In this document: positions 6,167 through 6,447 of the stretch, piece after piece
How positions within the stretch are numbered: position 1 is the stretch's first letter
Layout of the letters: each line of letters begins with the position of its first letter
Assembly (NCBI GenBank): GCA_913048545.1
Contig: CAJWWH010000099.1
Span: forward strand, 1 to 6,447
Direction: 5' to 3'
DNA length: 6,447 bases
DNA from: an uncultured Opitutia bacterium
Lineage (GTDB): Bacteria > Verrucomicrobiota > Verrucomicrobiae > Opitutales > MB11C04
Position numbers and translations under genes: made by a program
The notes under the pieces: generated by a model
Databases searched by the model: none
The model's input: only the letters and a program-made list of their open reading frames with translations
What the model was told of the DNA's origin: nothing

Positions 6167-6447
6167 ATGGTGGAAACTCAAAGGATTCGTAATTTTTGTA
6201 TCATAGCGCACGTCGATCATGGCAAGACAACCTTGTCGGATAGACTGCTTGAGAGTACCCAAACGGTAATGGCTCGAGAAATGAAGGATCAATTACTCGA
6301 TTCAATGGATTTGGAGCGAGAACGGGGTATTACAATAAAATGTCACCCCGTATCAATGAACTATCGTTCCAAGGATGGGGAAGAATATCTTTTTAACCTT
6401 ATAGATACTCCAGGGCATGTTGATTTTTCTTATGAAGTATCCCGCAG
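6167..6447 (+). CDS. lepA: Elongation factor 4 (LepA) GTPase, N-terminal part; 3' end outside window
   Basis: LepA (EF4) is a ribosome-associated translational GTPase related to EF-G. The 93 codons in the window begin '[20 protein letters not shown]', with the P-loop '[10 protein letters not shown]'. They continue through the switch I region '[15 protein letters not shown]', which is diagnostic for LepA rather than EF-G, BipA or TypA, and switch II '[16 protein letters not shown]'. The ATG at 6167 gives the usual short lead-in before 'IRNF'; a GTG directly after it is less likely. There is no obvious Shine-Dalgarno; the upstream bases are T-rich. It is divergent from dapA, so probably not part of the lysine transcript. 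About 500 residues (domains II to the C-terminal domain) should lie beyond the window. Confidence 0.97.
   Translation, partial: MVETQRIRNFCIIAHVDHGKTTLSDRLLESTQTVMAREMKDQLLDSMDLERERGITIKCHPVSMNYRSKDGEEYLFNLIDTPGHVDFSYEVSR

Noticed and set aside
1..6447. Mobile element, CRISPR array, toxin-antitoxin, defence system or TPP riboswitch
   Set aside because: No transposase, integrase, regular repeats or small toxin-like genes are visible. The region upstream of thiG where a TPP riboswitch would be expected is missing because of the chimera.

Overview
The window is a dense stretch of bacterial housekeeping genes with no mobile element, CRISPR array, RNA gene or recognisable new system. It holds two metabolic blocks facing each other and the start of a translation-factor gene. 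The organism is a Gram-negative-type bacterium with moderate to low GC. Weak or absent Shine-Dalgarno sequences at most starts, and a ThiF with a C-terminal rhodanese domain that carries 'PTYRCLFPEPP' in place of the usual zinc-binding Cys pair, suggest the Bacteroidota/Verrucomicrobiota side of the tree. That placement is a low-confidence impression and no search was run.

Layout. Positions 3-686 (+) form one open frame that is a chimera. Its first ~80 codons inside the window are the middle of an MgtE magnesium transporter, and the rest is the C-terminal half of thiazole synthase ThiG. From there a thiamine-thiazole block runs rightward: thiG(3' half), thiH (695-1888), thiF-rhodanese (1915-3045) and thiD (3045-3788), with gaps of 8 nt, 26 nt and a 1-nt overlap. 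It meets, tail to tail and 13 bp apart, a leftward block read dapA (6081 to 5191), dapB (5185 to 4448), ruvA (4434 to 3802), with gaps of 5 and 13 nt. Divergent from dapA across an 85-bp intergenic region is lepA, which starts at 6167 and runs off the window.

How the genes work together. ThiF (with its rhodanese domain) would activate and sulfurate the carrier ThiS (not in the window). ThiH makes dehydroglycine from tyrosine, and ThiG condenses these with deoxyxylulose phosphate to the thiazole. ThiD phosphorylates the pyrimidine half of thiamine. DapA and DapB are consecutive steps of the diaminopimelate/lysine pathway; RuvA is the Holliday-junction-binding subunit and seems only to share the transcript.

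The main item worth a second look is the mgtE/thiG junction near position 280. The frame stays open across it, but the protein family changes abruptly, and GC rises from about 35% (1-300) to about 52% (301-660) by hand count. The thiG N-terminal half, with the Schiff-base lysine, is missing. An assembly or library chimera is the most likely explanation; a real deletion or rearrangement is the alternative.
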